The notes below the pieces were generated by a model. It did no database searches. It was not told the DNA's origin and saw only the letters and a program-made list of their open reading frames with translations. The position numbers and the translations under genes were made by a program. Shown here one piece after another: positions 19,580-28,417 of a DNA stretch of 64,000 bases (the first letter of the stretch is position 1; each line of letters opens with the position of its first letter). The DNA comes from Cupriavidus sp. WKF15 (GTDB lineage Bacteria > Pseudomonadota > Gammaproteobacteria > Burkholderiales > Burkholderiaceae). The stretch lies in contig NZ_CP119572.1 in assembly GCF_029278605.1 (NCBI RefSeq), forward strand, positions 1,612,001-1,676,000. The letters are read 5' to 3'.

Positions 19580-20008
19580 GCGGCGCCTGCCAAGAACGAG
19601 ACGCCAATCCGGACAAGAGAACTTGGCACAGTCTCCAGCTTGCGATGCCGGCCATTGTCTGTCAGGCGGAACAGTTTGTCGTCCTGGAGAAGTTTTTCTC
19701 ATGCTCAGTCTCAGATAGACTCCGCCATCTTTCCCAATGTCCTGAACCTTGTTCCACCCCCTCCACTCGCCAAGCAGCTTCCACCTTGGCGTTTGCCCTG
19801 TCCTAGGCATCAAAGTGCAGCACCCCCTGCATGCCATCGCCACACTGCGCTGCCGCCGATGCAACGCGCTCCTGTCGCTGACGCTTCCGTTTCGCCGCAG
19901 AGCTTGCGTGCGCGCGAGCCATTACCGCGGCCCACGCGAAGGTTGGGTGATCAATCAAGCTATATGGGCGTTGAAGGCACCCTTATTACCAGGGAGTAGG
20001 GCGTTGTG
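19571..20008. other. Gene-free stretch between the IS256 element and the efflux operon
   Basis: 438 bp with no credible reading frame. It should contain the efflux operon promoter, but no clear -35/-10 pair was recognised. A weak dyad AGTCT-N5-AGACT is at 19707-19721. Confidence 0.5.
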
Positions 20009-21991
20009 ATGAACATGGGCAGCTGGCCATCCTCACGAGACTGGATTTTTTCCTTCAAGGCCTTCATTGCCGCGATGCTGGCGTTGTGGATTGCGATGTA
20101 CCTTGGTTTGCCGCGTCCGTACTGGGCGATGGGCTCCGTTTACATCGTGGCGCATCCGCTCACCGGCGCGACGCGTTCGAAGGCGCTGTACCGCGTGCTC
20201 GGCACGCTGCTGGGCGCGGCGGCTGGCGTGGCGATGGTGCCGCCGCTGGTCAGTTCCCCGCCGCTGCTGATTGCGGCCGTGGCCATCTGGGTGGCTTGCC
20301 TGCTCTATGTGGCCTTGCTGCACCGTACGCCGCGCAGCTATTTGTTCATGCTGGCAGCCTATACCCTGCCGCTGGTGGCGTTGCCTTCCGTCGACAATCC
20401 CGTTGGCATCTTCGACCTGGCCGTGGCCCGTTCCGAAGAAATCTGTCTCGGAATTCTCTGCGCCAGCGTAGTGGGTGCCGTGATCATGCCGGCCAGCGTG
20501 GCCGGCGTGTTGCGCAACAAATCGCGGCAGTGGATGGCCGATGCTGCGCTGTGGGCCAGCGACATGCTGTCGCCAGGCCCCGGCGCGCAGGTGACCCGTC
20601 ATCACAGCCGGCATCGCCTGGCCGCGGACATCCTGGCGTTGGACCAGTTGATCAGCCAGCTGAGCTATGACGCCGAGAGCGCCGCGCACGTGCGTGCCGC
20701 TCGTGAACTGCGCGGGCGGATGACGATGCTGCTGCCGGTGCTGTCGTCGCTTGCGTCGATCATCGAAGCGATGCGGGGTGCCGGCGGCGTTCCGGCGCCG
20801 CTAGCCTTGCGGATGCGCGCGCTGAAGGACTGGATCGAGCGTGGCAGGGCAGAGGCATCGCCCCTCGCTCACAGTCCGGTGCTGCCGGAACCGGGCCGTG
20901 ATGCTGCGCTCGCCGCAGCCGCGGAAGACCAGCTGCACCAGTTGGCTGCGCTCTGGGAAGACTGCATGACGCTGTGCTGTCGCCTGGGCGAGAAGCACAT
21001 CGCCGGCAAATGGGCGCCCAGGTTCGTGCGCTGGGACGTAGGCCGCGCACGCCATTATGACCACGGCATGCTGCTGTTCTCGACCGTCACGGTGGCGCTT
21101 GCGATCTTCGCGATGGGCATGTTGTGGATCCAGATGGGCTGGGCCGATGGGGCCGGCGCGGTGGCGCTTGGCGCGATCTCGTGCTGCTTCTTCGCAGCGC
21201 TCGACGAGCCCGCGCCCATGATCCGGTCGTTCTTCCACTGGAACGTGGTCTGCCTGTTGATCTCGCTTGTGATGCTGTTCGCGGCGTTGCCGATCGCCCA
21301 TGACTTCGAGATGCTGGTGCTGATGTTCGCGGTGCCGTACCTGATTATCGGGCTCCTGGTTGCCCAGCCGCGCCTGGCCATGATCGGCATGCCGCTGGCC
21401 GTGGTCACGGCCAACGACATCGGCATCCAGGGCGCCTACAGTGCCAACTTCCAGTCGTTCTTCAACAGCAACGTGGCCGGCATCGCGGGCATCGCGTTTG
21501 CGCTGGCCTGGACGCTCGTTGTGCGCCCGTTCGGTACGCGCGCTGCCACGCGGCGCCTCGTGCGTGCCGGCTGGGGCGATATCGCCGAGAACGCAATGGG
21601 CACGCGGGCCGAATCCCATGCCCGTTTGCGCGCCCGCATGCTGGACCGCCTGGCGCAGCTGGTGCCACGTCTGGCGGCAACTGAAAGCGAGGTTTCGGAC
21701 GACGGCTTCAGCGAAGTGCGTGTGGAACTGACTACGCTGGCCCTGCAGCGGGAGATGGCAGACATGCAGCCAGAGGAGCAGCATGCGGTCAGACGTGTAC
21801 TGCGCAGCATCTCCACCTACTACAAGGCACGCCTTGACGGCACGCTCGACGCACCACCGCTGGCGTTGCGCAAGCGCCTGGCCAATGCGCAGCAGAAGGT
21901 TCACTCGCGCATCGCGCTGGCCGCGCTTGTCGAAATGCAGGTGGCCCTGTTTCCTCCGGCGCTGCCGGAATCCATTTCCGGAGAAGCTTGA
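20009..21991 (+). CDS. FUSC/AaeB-family inner-membrane efflux protein
   Basis: 660 residues. Two sets of membrane helices: the N-terminal set starts FIAAMLALWIAMYLGLPRPY and spans about residues 12-165; the second begins near GMLLFSTVTVALAIFAMGML and runs to about 510. Soluble segments lie between and after them, as in p-hydroxybenzoate exporter AaeB. The sequence PRPYWAMGSVYIVAHPLTGA is a typical FUSC opening. It forms an operon with DUF1656, HlyD and outer-membrane-factor genes, whose ends overlap by 1-4 bases. ATG 20009 is chosen over GTG 20006. The likely substrates are aromatic or other weak carboxylic acids; the cyclohexanecarboxylate genes next door make a cyclic acid a candidate (inference). 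Confidence 0.92.
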   Translation: MNMGSWPSSRDWIFSFKAFIAAMLALWIAMYLGLPRPYWAMGSVYIVAHPLTGATRSKALYRVLGTLLGAAAGVAMVPPLVSSPPLLIAAVAIWVACLLYVALLHRTPRSYLFMLAAYTLPLVALPSVDNPVGIFDLAVARSEEICLGILCASVVGAVIMPASVAGVLRNKSRQWMADAALWASDMLSPGPGAQVTRHHSRHRLAADILALDQLISQLSYDAESAAHVRAARELRGRMTMLLPVLSSLASIIEAMRGAGGVPAPLALRMRALKDWIERGRAEASPLAHSPVLPEPGRDAALAAAAEDQLHQLAALWEDCMTLCCRLGEKHIAGKWAPRFVRWDVGRARHYDHGMLLFSTVTVALAIFAMGMLWIQMGWADGAGAVALGAISCCFFAALDEPAPMIRSFFHWNVVCLLISLVMLFAALPIAHDFEMLVLMFAVPYLIIGLLVAQPRLAMIGMPLAVVTANDIGIQGAYSANFQSFFNSNVAGIAGIAFALAWTLVVRPFGTRAATRRLVRAGWGDIAENAMGTRAESHARLRARMLDRLAQLVPRLAATESEVSDDGFSEVRVELTTLALQREMADMQPEEQHAVRRVLRSISTYYKARLDGTLDAPPLALRKRLANAQQKVHSRIALAALVEMQVALFPPALPESISGEA

Positions 21992-22200
21992 TGCCCGGTG
22001 AAATCAGCATCTATGGCGTATTCATTCCCAGCCTGCTGGTCTGGATGCTCGCCGCCTTCCTCCTCACGAGCGCCGCGCGTGCCGTACTGGTGCGGGTGGG
22101 CTTCTACCGGCACGTCTGGCATCGTTCCCTCTTCAATCTGGCGCTTTACGCAATCGTCCTCGGTGGGGTGGTTGGCATCGTGCCTTGGCTGCAGTCATGA
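21991..22200 (+). CDS. DUF1656 small membrane protein (AaeX-like)
   Basis: 69 residues, two membrane helices: VFIPSLLVWMLAAFLLTSAA and LFNLALYAIVLGGVVGIVPW. DUF1656 proteins such as E. coli AaeX accompany AaeA/AaeB-type pumps; their function is unknown. The start ATG shares its A with the stop codon of the preceding gene, and the 3' end overlaps the HlyD gene by 4 bp, so translation is coupled throughout. Confidence 0.9.
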   Translation: MPGEISIYGVFIPSLLVWMLAAFLLTSAARAVLVRVGFYRHVWHRSLFNLALYAIVLGGVVGIVPWLQS

Positions 22201-23180
22201 AATTCAAACTTTCTTCTCTTGGGCCGGTCCTGCTGACACTGGCCGTCACAGCCGTGGGCGCTGTCGTCGTCAAGCACCTTTGGGACTATTACACGGTGGC
22301 GCCATGGACCCGCGATGGGCATATCCGTGCCGACGTGGTGCAGGTGGCACCGGATGTTTCGGGACTCGTCACCCGCATCGCGGTCAAGGACAACGAGCAT
22401 GTGAAGGCGGGCGATGTCCTGTTCGAGATCGATCGCGAACGCTATGCGCTGGCGCTGCGCCAGGCGGAGGCGACCGCGGCGGCGGTACGTGCAAATCTTG
22501 CACAGGCGCGGCGCGAGGCCTCGCGCAGCCAGGCGCTCTCTGAAGTGGTATCGAAGGAGATTGTCGAAGAAGGCCTCGCCAAGGTGCAGCAGGGCGAAGC
22601 CCAGCTTGCGCAGGCCGAAGCCGCCGTCGACGTGGCAAGGCTGAACCTGGCACGCACGCGTGTGGTGAGCCCGGTCGAAGGCTACGTCAATGACCGGCTG
22701 CCGCGGCTGGGCGACTATGTCGTGACCGGCAAGCCGGTGCTGTCGATGGTCGATTCGAAGTCCTTCCACGTGGAAGGCTATTTCGAGGAAACCAAGTTGC
22801 AAGGCATCCATATCGGGAGCCCGGTCGATATCCGGATCATGGGCGAGCAGCGCGTGCTGCACGGCCATGTGCAGAGCATCGCGGCCGGCATTGAAGACCG
22901 GGACCGCAGCAATGGTTCGAACCTGCTGCCAAATGTGAACCCGACGTTCAACTGGGTCCGCCTGGCCCAGCGCATCCCGGTGCGGATCCAGTTCGATGAG
23001 ATGCCCGAGGCCGTGCGGCTGGTGGCAGGTCGTACCGCCACGGTGTCGGTGAAGGGGGAGATCGAGAACGCGGACGGCCGGCCTGGCGCGGCCGCGGGGG
23101 CTGGCAAGGATGTCCCGCGTGATCAGGTCGCGCGGGCCGGCAAGGAGACGTCGATGTCGATCACCGGAGCCGTGCAGTGA
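22197..23180 (+). CDS. HlyD-family periplasmic adaptor (membrane fusion protein)
   Basis: 327 residues. One N-terminal membrane anchor (SLGPVLLTLAVTAVGAVVV) is followed by the biotinyl-lipoyl half-motif HIRADVVQVAPDVSGLVTRI. A helical hairpin covers about residues 85-150, and the second lipoyl half is ARTRVVSPVEGYVNDRLPRL. It bridges the FUSC pump and the outer membrane factor. The start ATG at 22197 overlaps the DUF1656 stop (ATGA); the end overlaps the next gene (GTGA). AaeA of E. coli is the nearest functional model. Confidence 0.93.
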   Translation: MKFKLSSLGPVLLTLAVTAVGAVVVKHLWDYYTVAPWTRDGHIRADVVQVAPDVSGLVTRIAVKDNEHVKAGDVLFEIDRERYALALRQAEATAAAVRANLAQARREASRSQALSEVVSKEIVEEGLAKVQQGEAQLAQAEAAVDVARLNLARTRVVSPVEGYVNDRLPRLGDYVVTGKPVLSMVDSKSFHVEGYFEETKLQGIHIGSPVDIRIMGEQRVLHGHVQSIAAGIEDRDRSNGSNLLPNVNPTFNWVRLAQRIPVRIQFDEMPEAVRLVAGRTATVSVKGEIENADGRPGAAAGAGKDVPRDQVARAGKETSMSITGAVQ

Positions 23181-24640
23181 AGCGCATTTCCCGCGCCACG
23201 CTGGTGGCGATGTTGCCGCTGGCGCTGGCTGCCTGCATGACTGTCGGCCCCGATCACAAGGTGCCCGACGACGCAGCCGTGAATTCTCAGGCTGCCAACG
23301 GCCTCTTCGCCGGCGCGGACAATGCCGCGGTCTCGATCGGTGAGGTTCCGGGCAACTGGTGGCGTCTGTACGACGATCCGCAGATCGACGCGGTGGTGAA
23401 ACAGGCGCTGGTCGCCAACGCCGACCTGCGCGTGGCTGCGGCCAACCTGAAGCGCGCCATCGCCGTCTATCACGAGGTTGAAGCGGAAAACCTGCCGGAA
23501 GCCAGGTTCAAGGCCGGCGTGCAGCGCGGGCAGATCGCCGGCGAGCCGCTGCTCCATGAAGAGAAGATCCCCGCGATGAACTTCGGCGACATCGGGTTCG
23601 AGGTTTCGTACCTGCTCGATTTCTGGGGCAAGCTTGCGCGAGCCGACGAAGCTGCACTCGCTGCCGCACAGGCCAGCCACGCGGCGTTGGACCAGGCCCG
23701 CGTGGGCGTCGTGGCGGAAACGGTCCGCGCTTATGTGCAGGGTTGCACGGCCACGCATGAATTGCACGTCGCGGAACACCAGCTTGAGCTGCAGGAGCGC
23801 GGCGTCCAGCTGGCGCAGAAACTCGTGGATGCAGGCCGCGGCCAGCCAACGGATTTGCTTCGTGCGCAGGCACAGGCCGATACGCTGCGCTCGGCACTAC
23901 CGCGATATCGCGCCGAGCGGGAAGCCGCCGCATACCGGCTTGCCGTGATGCTCGGCAAGCCGCCTGGGGCGCTTGATCTCGGCAGCGTGGCGTGCGAGCG
24001 CGTGCCGGCCTTGCGCCAGCCATTGCCGGTTGGCGATGGCGCCGCATTGCTCAAGCGCCGGCCCGATGTCCGCCAGGCTGAACGAGAACTGGCCACGGCG
24101 ACGGCGAAGATCGGCGTGGCTACGGCCGACCTGTACCCGCAGATACGTATCGGCGCTTCGGCAGGCTTCACCGGTATCCTCGACCACCTCGGGCAGGCGC
24201 CCACCGCCCACTGGGGTTGGGGGCCGCTGATATCGTGGACCATCCCGACGAGCGGCACGCGTGCGCGTATCCATGGCATGGAGGCTGGCGCCGAAGGCGC
24301 GCTCGCGCACTTCGATGGGGTGGTGCTGAAGGCGCTGCGCGAAACGCAGAGCGCGCTGTCGGCCTACACGCATGAGCTCGAGCGCAATCAATCGCTGCAT
24401 GCGGCGCGTGACAAGGCCAACGAGGCTGCCCGGCAGAACCGGCAGCTGTGGCAGGCGGGGCGTTCGCCGTACCTGCAAAGCCTGGATGCGGATCGTACCC
24501 TGGCCAATGCCGATGCCGCGCTGGCCGCATCGGATGCGCAGGTAGCGATGGACCAGATCAACCTGTTCCTGGCGCTCGGGGGCGGGTGGCAGGATGCGCC
24601 CGCCATTGCCAGCCATGCAGTCGGCGAGCAAACGCATTGA
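23177..24640 (+). CDS. NodT-family outer-membrane efflux lipoprotein
   Basis: 487 residues, GTG start inside the HlyD stop (GTGA). The lipoprotein signal ends in the lipobox LAAC (MLPLALAACMTVGPDHKVPD). The two outer-membrane-efflux repeats include WWRLYDDPQIDAVVKQAL and the C-terminal LWQAGRSPYLQSLDADRTLA. TolC-like trimeric channel completing the four-component export system. Its end faces the end of the badK-like gene with 27 bp between. Confidence 0.93.
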   Translation: MKRISRATLVAMLPLALAACMTVGPDHKVPDDAAVNSQAANGLFAGADNAAVSIGEVPGNWWRLYDDPQIDAVVKQALVANADLRVAAANLKRAIAVYHEVEAENLPEARFKAGVQRGQIAGEPLLHEEKIPAMNFGDIGFEVSYLLDFWGKLARADEAALAAAQASHAALDQARVGVVAETVRAYVQGCTATHELHVAEHQLELQERGVQLAQKLVDAGRGQPTDLLRAQAQADTLRSALPRYRAEREAAAYRLAVMLGKPPGALDLGSVACERVPALRQPLPVGDGAALLKRRPDVRQAERELATATAKIGVATADLYPQIRIGASAGFTGILDHLGQAPTAHWGWGPLISWTIPTSGTRARIHGMEAGAEGALAHFDGVVLKALRETQSALSAYTHELERNQSLHAARDKANEAARQNRQLWQAGRSPYLQSLDADRTLANADAALAASDAQVAMDQINLFLALGGGWQDAPAIASHAVGEQTH

Positions 24641-24667
24641 CGCCTTGACCTGGCAAGCTGGCTGAGT

Positions 24668-25444
24668 CTAGCGGTGGCCAAACACCGGCTTTCTCTTTTC
24701 GAGGAAGGCATTCATGCCTTCATGCGCGTCATCGCTCGCGAAGCGCACGTGCAGGTGCCGGCGCTCGAACAGGATGCCTTCACTCAGCGACGCCTCGTAG
24801 GCCCGGTTGACCGACTCCTTGATTGCCATCAGAGCCGGCAGGGAATAGCCGGCAATGGTGGTGGCCAACGCGAGCGTTTCCTCCATCAGCCGCTCGTCGG
24901 CGACAACGCGCGACACCAGCCCGTAACGGTCGGCCTCGCTCGCATCGAGCTGCCGCGCCGACAGGCACATGTCCATCGCCTTGGCCTTGCCGATCGCGCG
25001 AGGCAGACGCTGCGTGCCGCCGGCGCCAGGCAGCATCGCGAGCTTGATTTCCGGGAGCGCGAACTTCGCGCTTTGCGCGGCCACGATCAGGTCGCATGCA
25101 AGCGCAAGCTCGCAGCCGCCTCCCATCGCGAAGCCCGCGACCGCGGCGATCACCGGCTTGCGCACGCGCCGGATCGTCTCCCAGTTGCGCGTAATGAAGT
25201 CGCTGCAATAAACGTCCATGTAGGACCAGTCGGCCATGGCCGCGATGTCGGCGCCGGCGGCGAAGGCCTTCGCACCGCCGGTCAGGACAATCGCACCGAT
25301 GCCTTCGTCCGCGTCGAGCGCCAGCAATGCTGCGCCGAGCCGGTCCATCATGGCGTCGTTAAGGGCGTTGAGTTGCTGCGGCCGGTTCAGCGTGACGATG
25401 CCGACACGCCCGGTACGCCCGACGAGAACCACTTGCTCTTCCAT
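24668..25444 (-). CDS. badK: Enoyl-CoA hydratase, probable cyclohex-1-ene-1-carboxyl-CoA hydratase
   Basis: 258-residue crotonase-fold protein. The oxyanion-hole segments AFAAGADIAAMADWSYMDVY and GFAMGGGCELALACDLIVAA and the catalytic Glu segment ALPEIKLAMLPGAGGTQRLP are intact, as expected for a true hydratase. It is the last gene of the aliB-aliA operon, where the pathway needs a hydratase for cyclohexenecarboxyl-CoA. The BadK assignment rests mostly on this context; other short-chain enoyl-CoA substrates are possible. Confidence 0.8.
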   Translation of the reverse strand: MEEQVVLVGRTGRVGIVTLNRPQQLNALNDAMMDRLGAALLALDADEGIGAIVLTGGAKAFAAGADIAAMADWSYMDVYCSDFITRNWETIRRVRKPVIAAVAGFAMGGGCELALACDLIVAAQSAKFALPEIKLAMLPGAGGTQRLPRAIGKAKAMDMCLSARQLDASEADRYGLVSRVVADERLMEETLALATTIAGYSLPALMAIKESVNRAYEASLSEGILFERRHLHVRFASDDAHEGMNAFLEKRKPVFGHR

Positions 25445-25479
25445 TTCTTATCTCTCCTGGCGGCGGGATGGACGGCTGA

Positions 25480-27123
25480 TCAGAGCGTGCCGTCGCTCAG
25501 CATCTCGCGCAGCCTGAATTTCTGGATCTTTCCTGAGGGGGTGGCGGGCATCGCGTCGCGCACCGCCAGCCGCTCAGGGATGTACTGGATCGCCACCTTC
25601 TGTGCCTTGAGGAACTCCACCATGCCGGCGAAGTCGACATGCTGGCCCGGCTTGGGCACGACCACGGCGCAGGCTCGCTCGCCAAGTCGCTGGTCGGTAT
25701 AAGCGACGATTGCGACTTGCGCGATGGCGGGGTGCTTGTAGAGCAGCGCCTCGATCTCGAACACCGGAATGTTCTCGCCACCTCGGATGATGACGTCCTT
25801 GCTGCGTCCGCTGATGCGGATGTAGCCATTGGCATCCATGCTGGCCAGGTCGCCGGTGTCGAACCAGCCGTCGGCATCCGTGCCGTTCAGTTGCGGCCGC
25901 TTCAGGTAACCACCGAAGTTCGAACACGAGCGCACCATAAGCCTGCCAACCTCGCCGGGCGGCAACGGCTGCCCGGCGGAATCGATGACCTGCAAATCCA
26001 CGCCGGGGAGCGGGCAGCCATCGGTGGTGAAAGCGAGCTGGTCGTCGTCATCGAGCCTGATCAGGGTGACCGCGCCGTTCTCCGTCATGCCCCACGCCGA
26101 GACGATCTTCGTGCCCAGTACCCGCCGTGCCTGCTCGACCAGCGGGCCTGGGATCGGGGCCCCGGCACACAGGAAGGTGCGCAGGCTTGGCACCGTGCCG
26201 CCGCTTTCCTGGACGGTCTTGGTGAGGTCAGTCAGGAACGGCGTCGAGGCCATTGTGAAGCTGACGCCTTCGGCGCGGATGAGTTCGATGGCCTTGTTCG
26301 GCTCCCATGTGTCCTGCAGGACCACGCCGGCCCGCAGCATGATGGGCATCATCAGGCCGTACATGAAGCCGGTCTGGTGCGCCATGGGCGACGCCATCAG
26401 GATGACGTCGTCCCGGCTCAGCCTCAGGCGATCGGCGTACGGCAGGATGTTGGCCATCAAGGTGTTGGCCGAGTGCATCACGCCCTTGGGCTCGCCGGTC
26501 GTGCCCGAGGTGTAGATCAGCTGCGTGATGTCGTCGGGGCCTGGCCGGTGGCTTGTCAGGATGGCTTTGGCGTCTGGCTCGCGCTCCCACTCGGGACTCG
26601 TGAGCAAGGTATCGAAGTCATCGGCACCGCCGCCGCCCACGACGATGATGCGCCGCAGGGATGGCAAGCCCGGTTGCAGCGAGCGAGCCATTGCCTCGTG
26701 ATCGAAGCCTCGGAACACCTTCGGCACGACCAGGACTTTCGCCTCCGAATGCTTGAGCATGAACGAGAGTTCGCGCTCCCGGAAGATATGCATCAGCGGA
26801 TTGAGCACCGCACCGATGCGCGAACAAGCCAGGTAGAGCAGGCTGAACTGCCACCAGTTCGGCAGTTGCATCGCCACGACGTCATTGCGGCCAACGCCCA
26901 GGCGGGCCAGGCCCACGGCGATCCGATCGGCCATCGCCCCCAGCTCGCGGTAGGTGAAGCGCCGGGTTTCCCCCGTTTCGACCCGAACGGCTGTCAGGGC
27001 GAGCTTGTCGGGGCAGGCGGCAATGCAAGCGTCCAGATCGCCGTTGATCGTGCGATCGTGCCAGTAGCCCCTGGCGATGCTTGTGGCGCGGCGCGGCGCC
27101 AGCAGGACGGCGTCGAATTCCAT
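25480..27123 (-). CDS. aliA: Acyl-CoA ligase, probable cyclohexanecarboxylate-CoA ligase
   Basis: 547-residue member of the AMP-forming acyl-CoA synthetase family. Motifs: the P-loop YTSGTTGEPKGVMHS, SAWGMTENGAV, the hinge region WFDTGDLASMDANGYIRISG, RSKDVIIRGGENI, and the catalytic Lys near the C-terminus in PATPSGKIQKFRLRE. It activates the carboxylate with ATP and CoA in the cytoplasm. Context with AliB-, BadK-, BadI- and BadH-like genes points to cyclohexanecarboxylate (AliA of Rhodopseudomonas). Gaps of 35 and 48 bp to its neighbours indicate one operon. Confidence 0.85.
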   Translation of the reverse strand: MEFDAVLLAPRRATSIARGYWHDRTINGDLDACIAACPDKLALTAVRVETGETRRFTYRELGAMADRIAVGLARLGVGRNDVVAMQLPNWWQFSLLYLACSRIGAVLNPLMHIFRERELSFMLKHSEAKVLVVPKVFRGFDHEAMARSLQPGLPSLRRIIVVGGGGADDFDTLLTSPEWEREPDAKAILTSHRPGPDDITQLIYTSGTTGEPKGVMHSANTLMANILPYADRLRLSRDDVILMASPMAHQTGFMYGLMMPIMLRAGVVLQDTWEPNKAIELIRAEGVSFTMASTPFLTDLTKTVQESGGTVPSLRTFLCAGAPIPGPLVEQARRVLGTKIVSAWGMTENGAVTLIRLDDDDQLAFTTDGCPLPGVDLQVIDSAGQPLPPGEVGRLMVRSCSNFGGYLKRPQLNGTDADGWFDTGDLASMDANGYIRISGRSKDVIIRGGENIPVFEIEALLYKHPAIAQVAIVAYTDQRLGERACAVVVPKPGQHVDFAGMVEFLKAQKVAIQYIPERLAVRDAMPATPSGKIQKFRLREMLSDGTL

Positions 27124-27171
27124 GGCATGTCTCCTTTTTTCGTTATGGGAAGCAAGCAGGAACAGGCGTGA

Positions 27172-28323
27172 TCAGGCCGGTACCGCGCCACGGCCGGCGC
27201 GGTCGCGGGCGATGATGGTCTTCATGATCTGGGCGGTGCCGTCGCCGATCTGGAAGCCCAGTACATCGCGCAGGCGCTGTTCCATCAGGCCGCGGTCATA
27301 GCCGCCATGCCCGTGCATAAGCAGGCACTGATGGACGACGTCGTAGGCCAGTTTGGGGGCCCACCACTTGCACATGGCGGCCTCGGCGCTGTGCGGCGCG
27401 CCCTTATCCTTCAGCCACAGCGCCTGCAGGCACAGCAGCCGGGCGGCCACGACCTGCGTGTCGAAATCAGCCAGCGGATGGGAGACGCCCTGGAAGGCGG
27501 ACAGGGGTTTGCCGAACGCCTGCCGTTCCGCGGCATAGGCCCAGGTTTCCTCGAGCGCCACGCGGGCCACGGCGAGCACCTGGAGCCCGATCAGCGCCCG
27601 CGAGAAATCGAAGCCCTGCATCACCTGCACAAAGCCCTTGTTCTCTTCGCCGAGCCGGTGGTCCACCGGGACGCGCACGTTCTCGAAGAAGATAGAGCCA
27701 CGGCCGATTGCCCGTTGCCCATGGCAGTTGAAGCGATTGGTCGTGATGCCGGGCAGGTCCATGGGGACGAGCAGTGCCGTGACGCCGTGCGCCGCGGACT
27801 CGACGGACCCGGTACGTCCGAAGACCACTGTCGCATCGGCCTGGTCGGCCGCGGAGATCGAGGTCTTCTCTCCGTTGATCACGTATTCGTCGCCGACGCG
27901 CTCGACCCGCAGGCGCAGGTTGGCGGCATCCGAGCCGCCGCGCGGTTCGGTCAGCGCGATGGCCAGCAAGGCTTCGCCGCGCGTGAGACGGGTCAGCCAG
28001 GGGCGTACGACGTCCGGCTTGCCGTGGTGCGCAAGGATCTGTCCGTTGAGCGAAGCCAGCAGGTTGATATAGGAGAGGCTCAGGTCGGCCCGGGCCACCT
28101 CCTCGTGGATAACGCCGGCGGCAAGGCATCCCAAGCCCTGGCCGCCGTACGCCTCCGGCAATTCCGGGGCGATGAACCCCATCTCGCCCATCTCGCGCAT
28201 GAGGGTACGGTCGAGCACGCGAGTGTCGTCGCGCTCCTGGAAACCCGGCGCGATGCGGTCGGTTGCGAAGCGCCTGGCGTGGTCGCCAAGGGTTACGAGG
28301 TCTTCATTGAGATAGGGGTTCAT
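27172..28323 (-). CDS. aliB: Acyl-CoA dehydrogenase, probable cyclohexanecarboxyl-CoA dehydrogenase
   Basis: 383 residues from ATG 28323 (MNPYLNEDLVTLGDHARRFA). Three acyl-CoA dehydrogenase domains: the N-terminal helical part with FIAPELPEAYGGQGLG, the middle beta domain with ALTEPRGGSDAANLRLR, and the C-terminal FAD part with AFGKPLSAFQGVSHPLADF. In the position of the usual catalytic Glu (YEGT) the sequence reads IGDGTAQIMK, with Asp361 instead of Glu. It introduces the 1,2 double bond of cyclohexanecarboxyl-CoA (assignment from context). No electron-transfer flavoprotein genes are adjacent. Confidence 0.83.
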   Translation of the reverse strand: MNPYLNEDLVTLGDHARRFATDRIAPGFQERDDTRVLDRTLMREMGEMGFIAPELPEAYGGQGLGCLAAGVIHEEVARADLSLSYINLLASLNGQILAHHGKPDVVRPWLTRLTRGEALLAIALTEPRGGSDAANLRLRVERVGDEYVINGEKTSISAADQADATVVFGRTGSVESAAHGVTALLVPMDLPGITTNRFNCHGQRAIGRGSIFFENVRVPVDHRLGEENKGFVQVMQGFDFSRALIGLQVLAVARVALEETWAYAAERQAFGKPLSAFQGVSHPLADFDTQVVAARLLCLQALWLKDKGAPHSAEAAMCKWWAPKLAYDVVHQCLLMHGHGGYDRGLMEQRLRDVLGFQIGDGTAQIMKTIIARDRAGRGAVPA

Positions 28324-28361
28324 GGCTTGTCTCCTGGGGGGAGCAGGGCAAAGGGGTGGGC

Positions 28362-28384
28362 TGGCGCGCCCGGCGTGCGCGCCA
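28362..28384 (-). other. Intercistronic stem-loop between badI and aliB
   Basis: TGGCGCGC and GCGCGCCA around seven bases, in the 94-bp gap. No U-tract; possibly an RNA-processing or stability element. Confidence 0.35.
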
Positions 28385-28417
28385 TGCAACATAAGGAGAA
28401 TCGATCGGTGGCCGCGC

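Noticed and set aside
25639..27171. 510-residue open frame on the plus strand
   Set aside because: Antisense to the acyl-CoA ligase gene; no domain and a skewed His/Arg/Gln composition.
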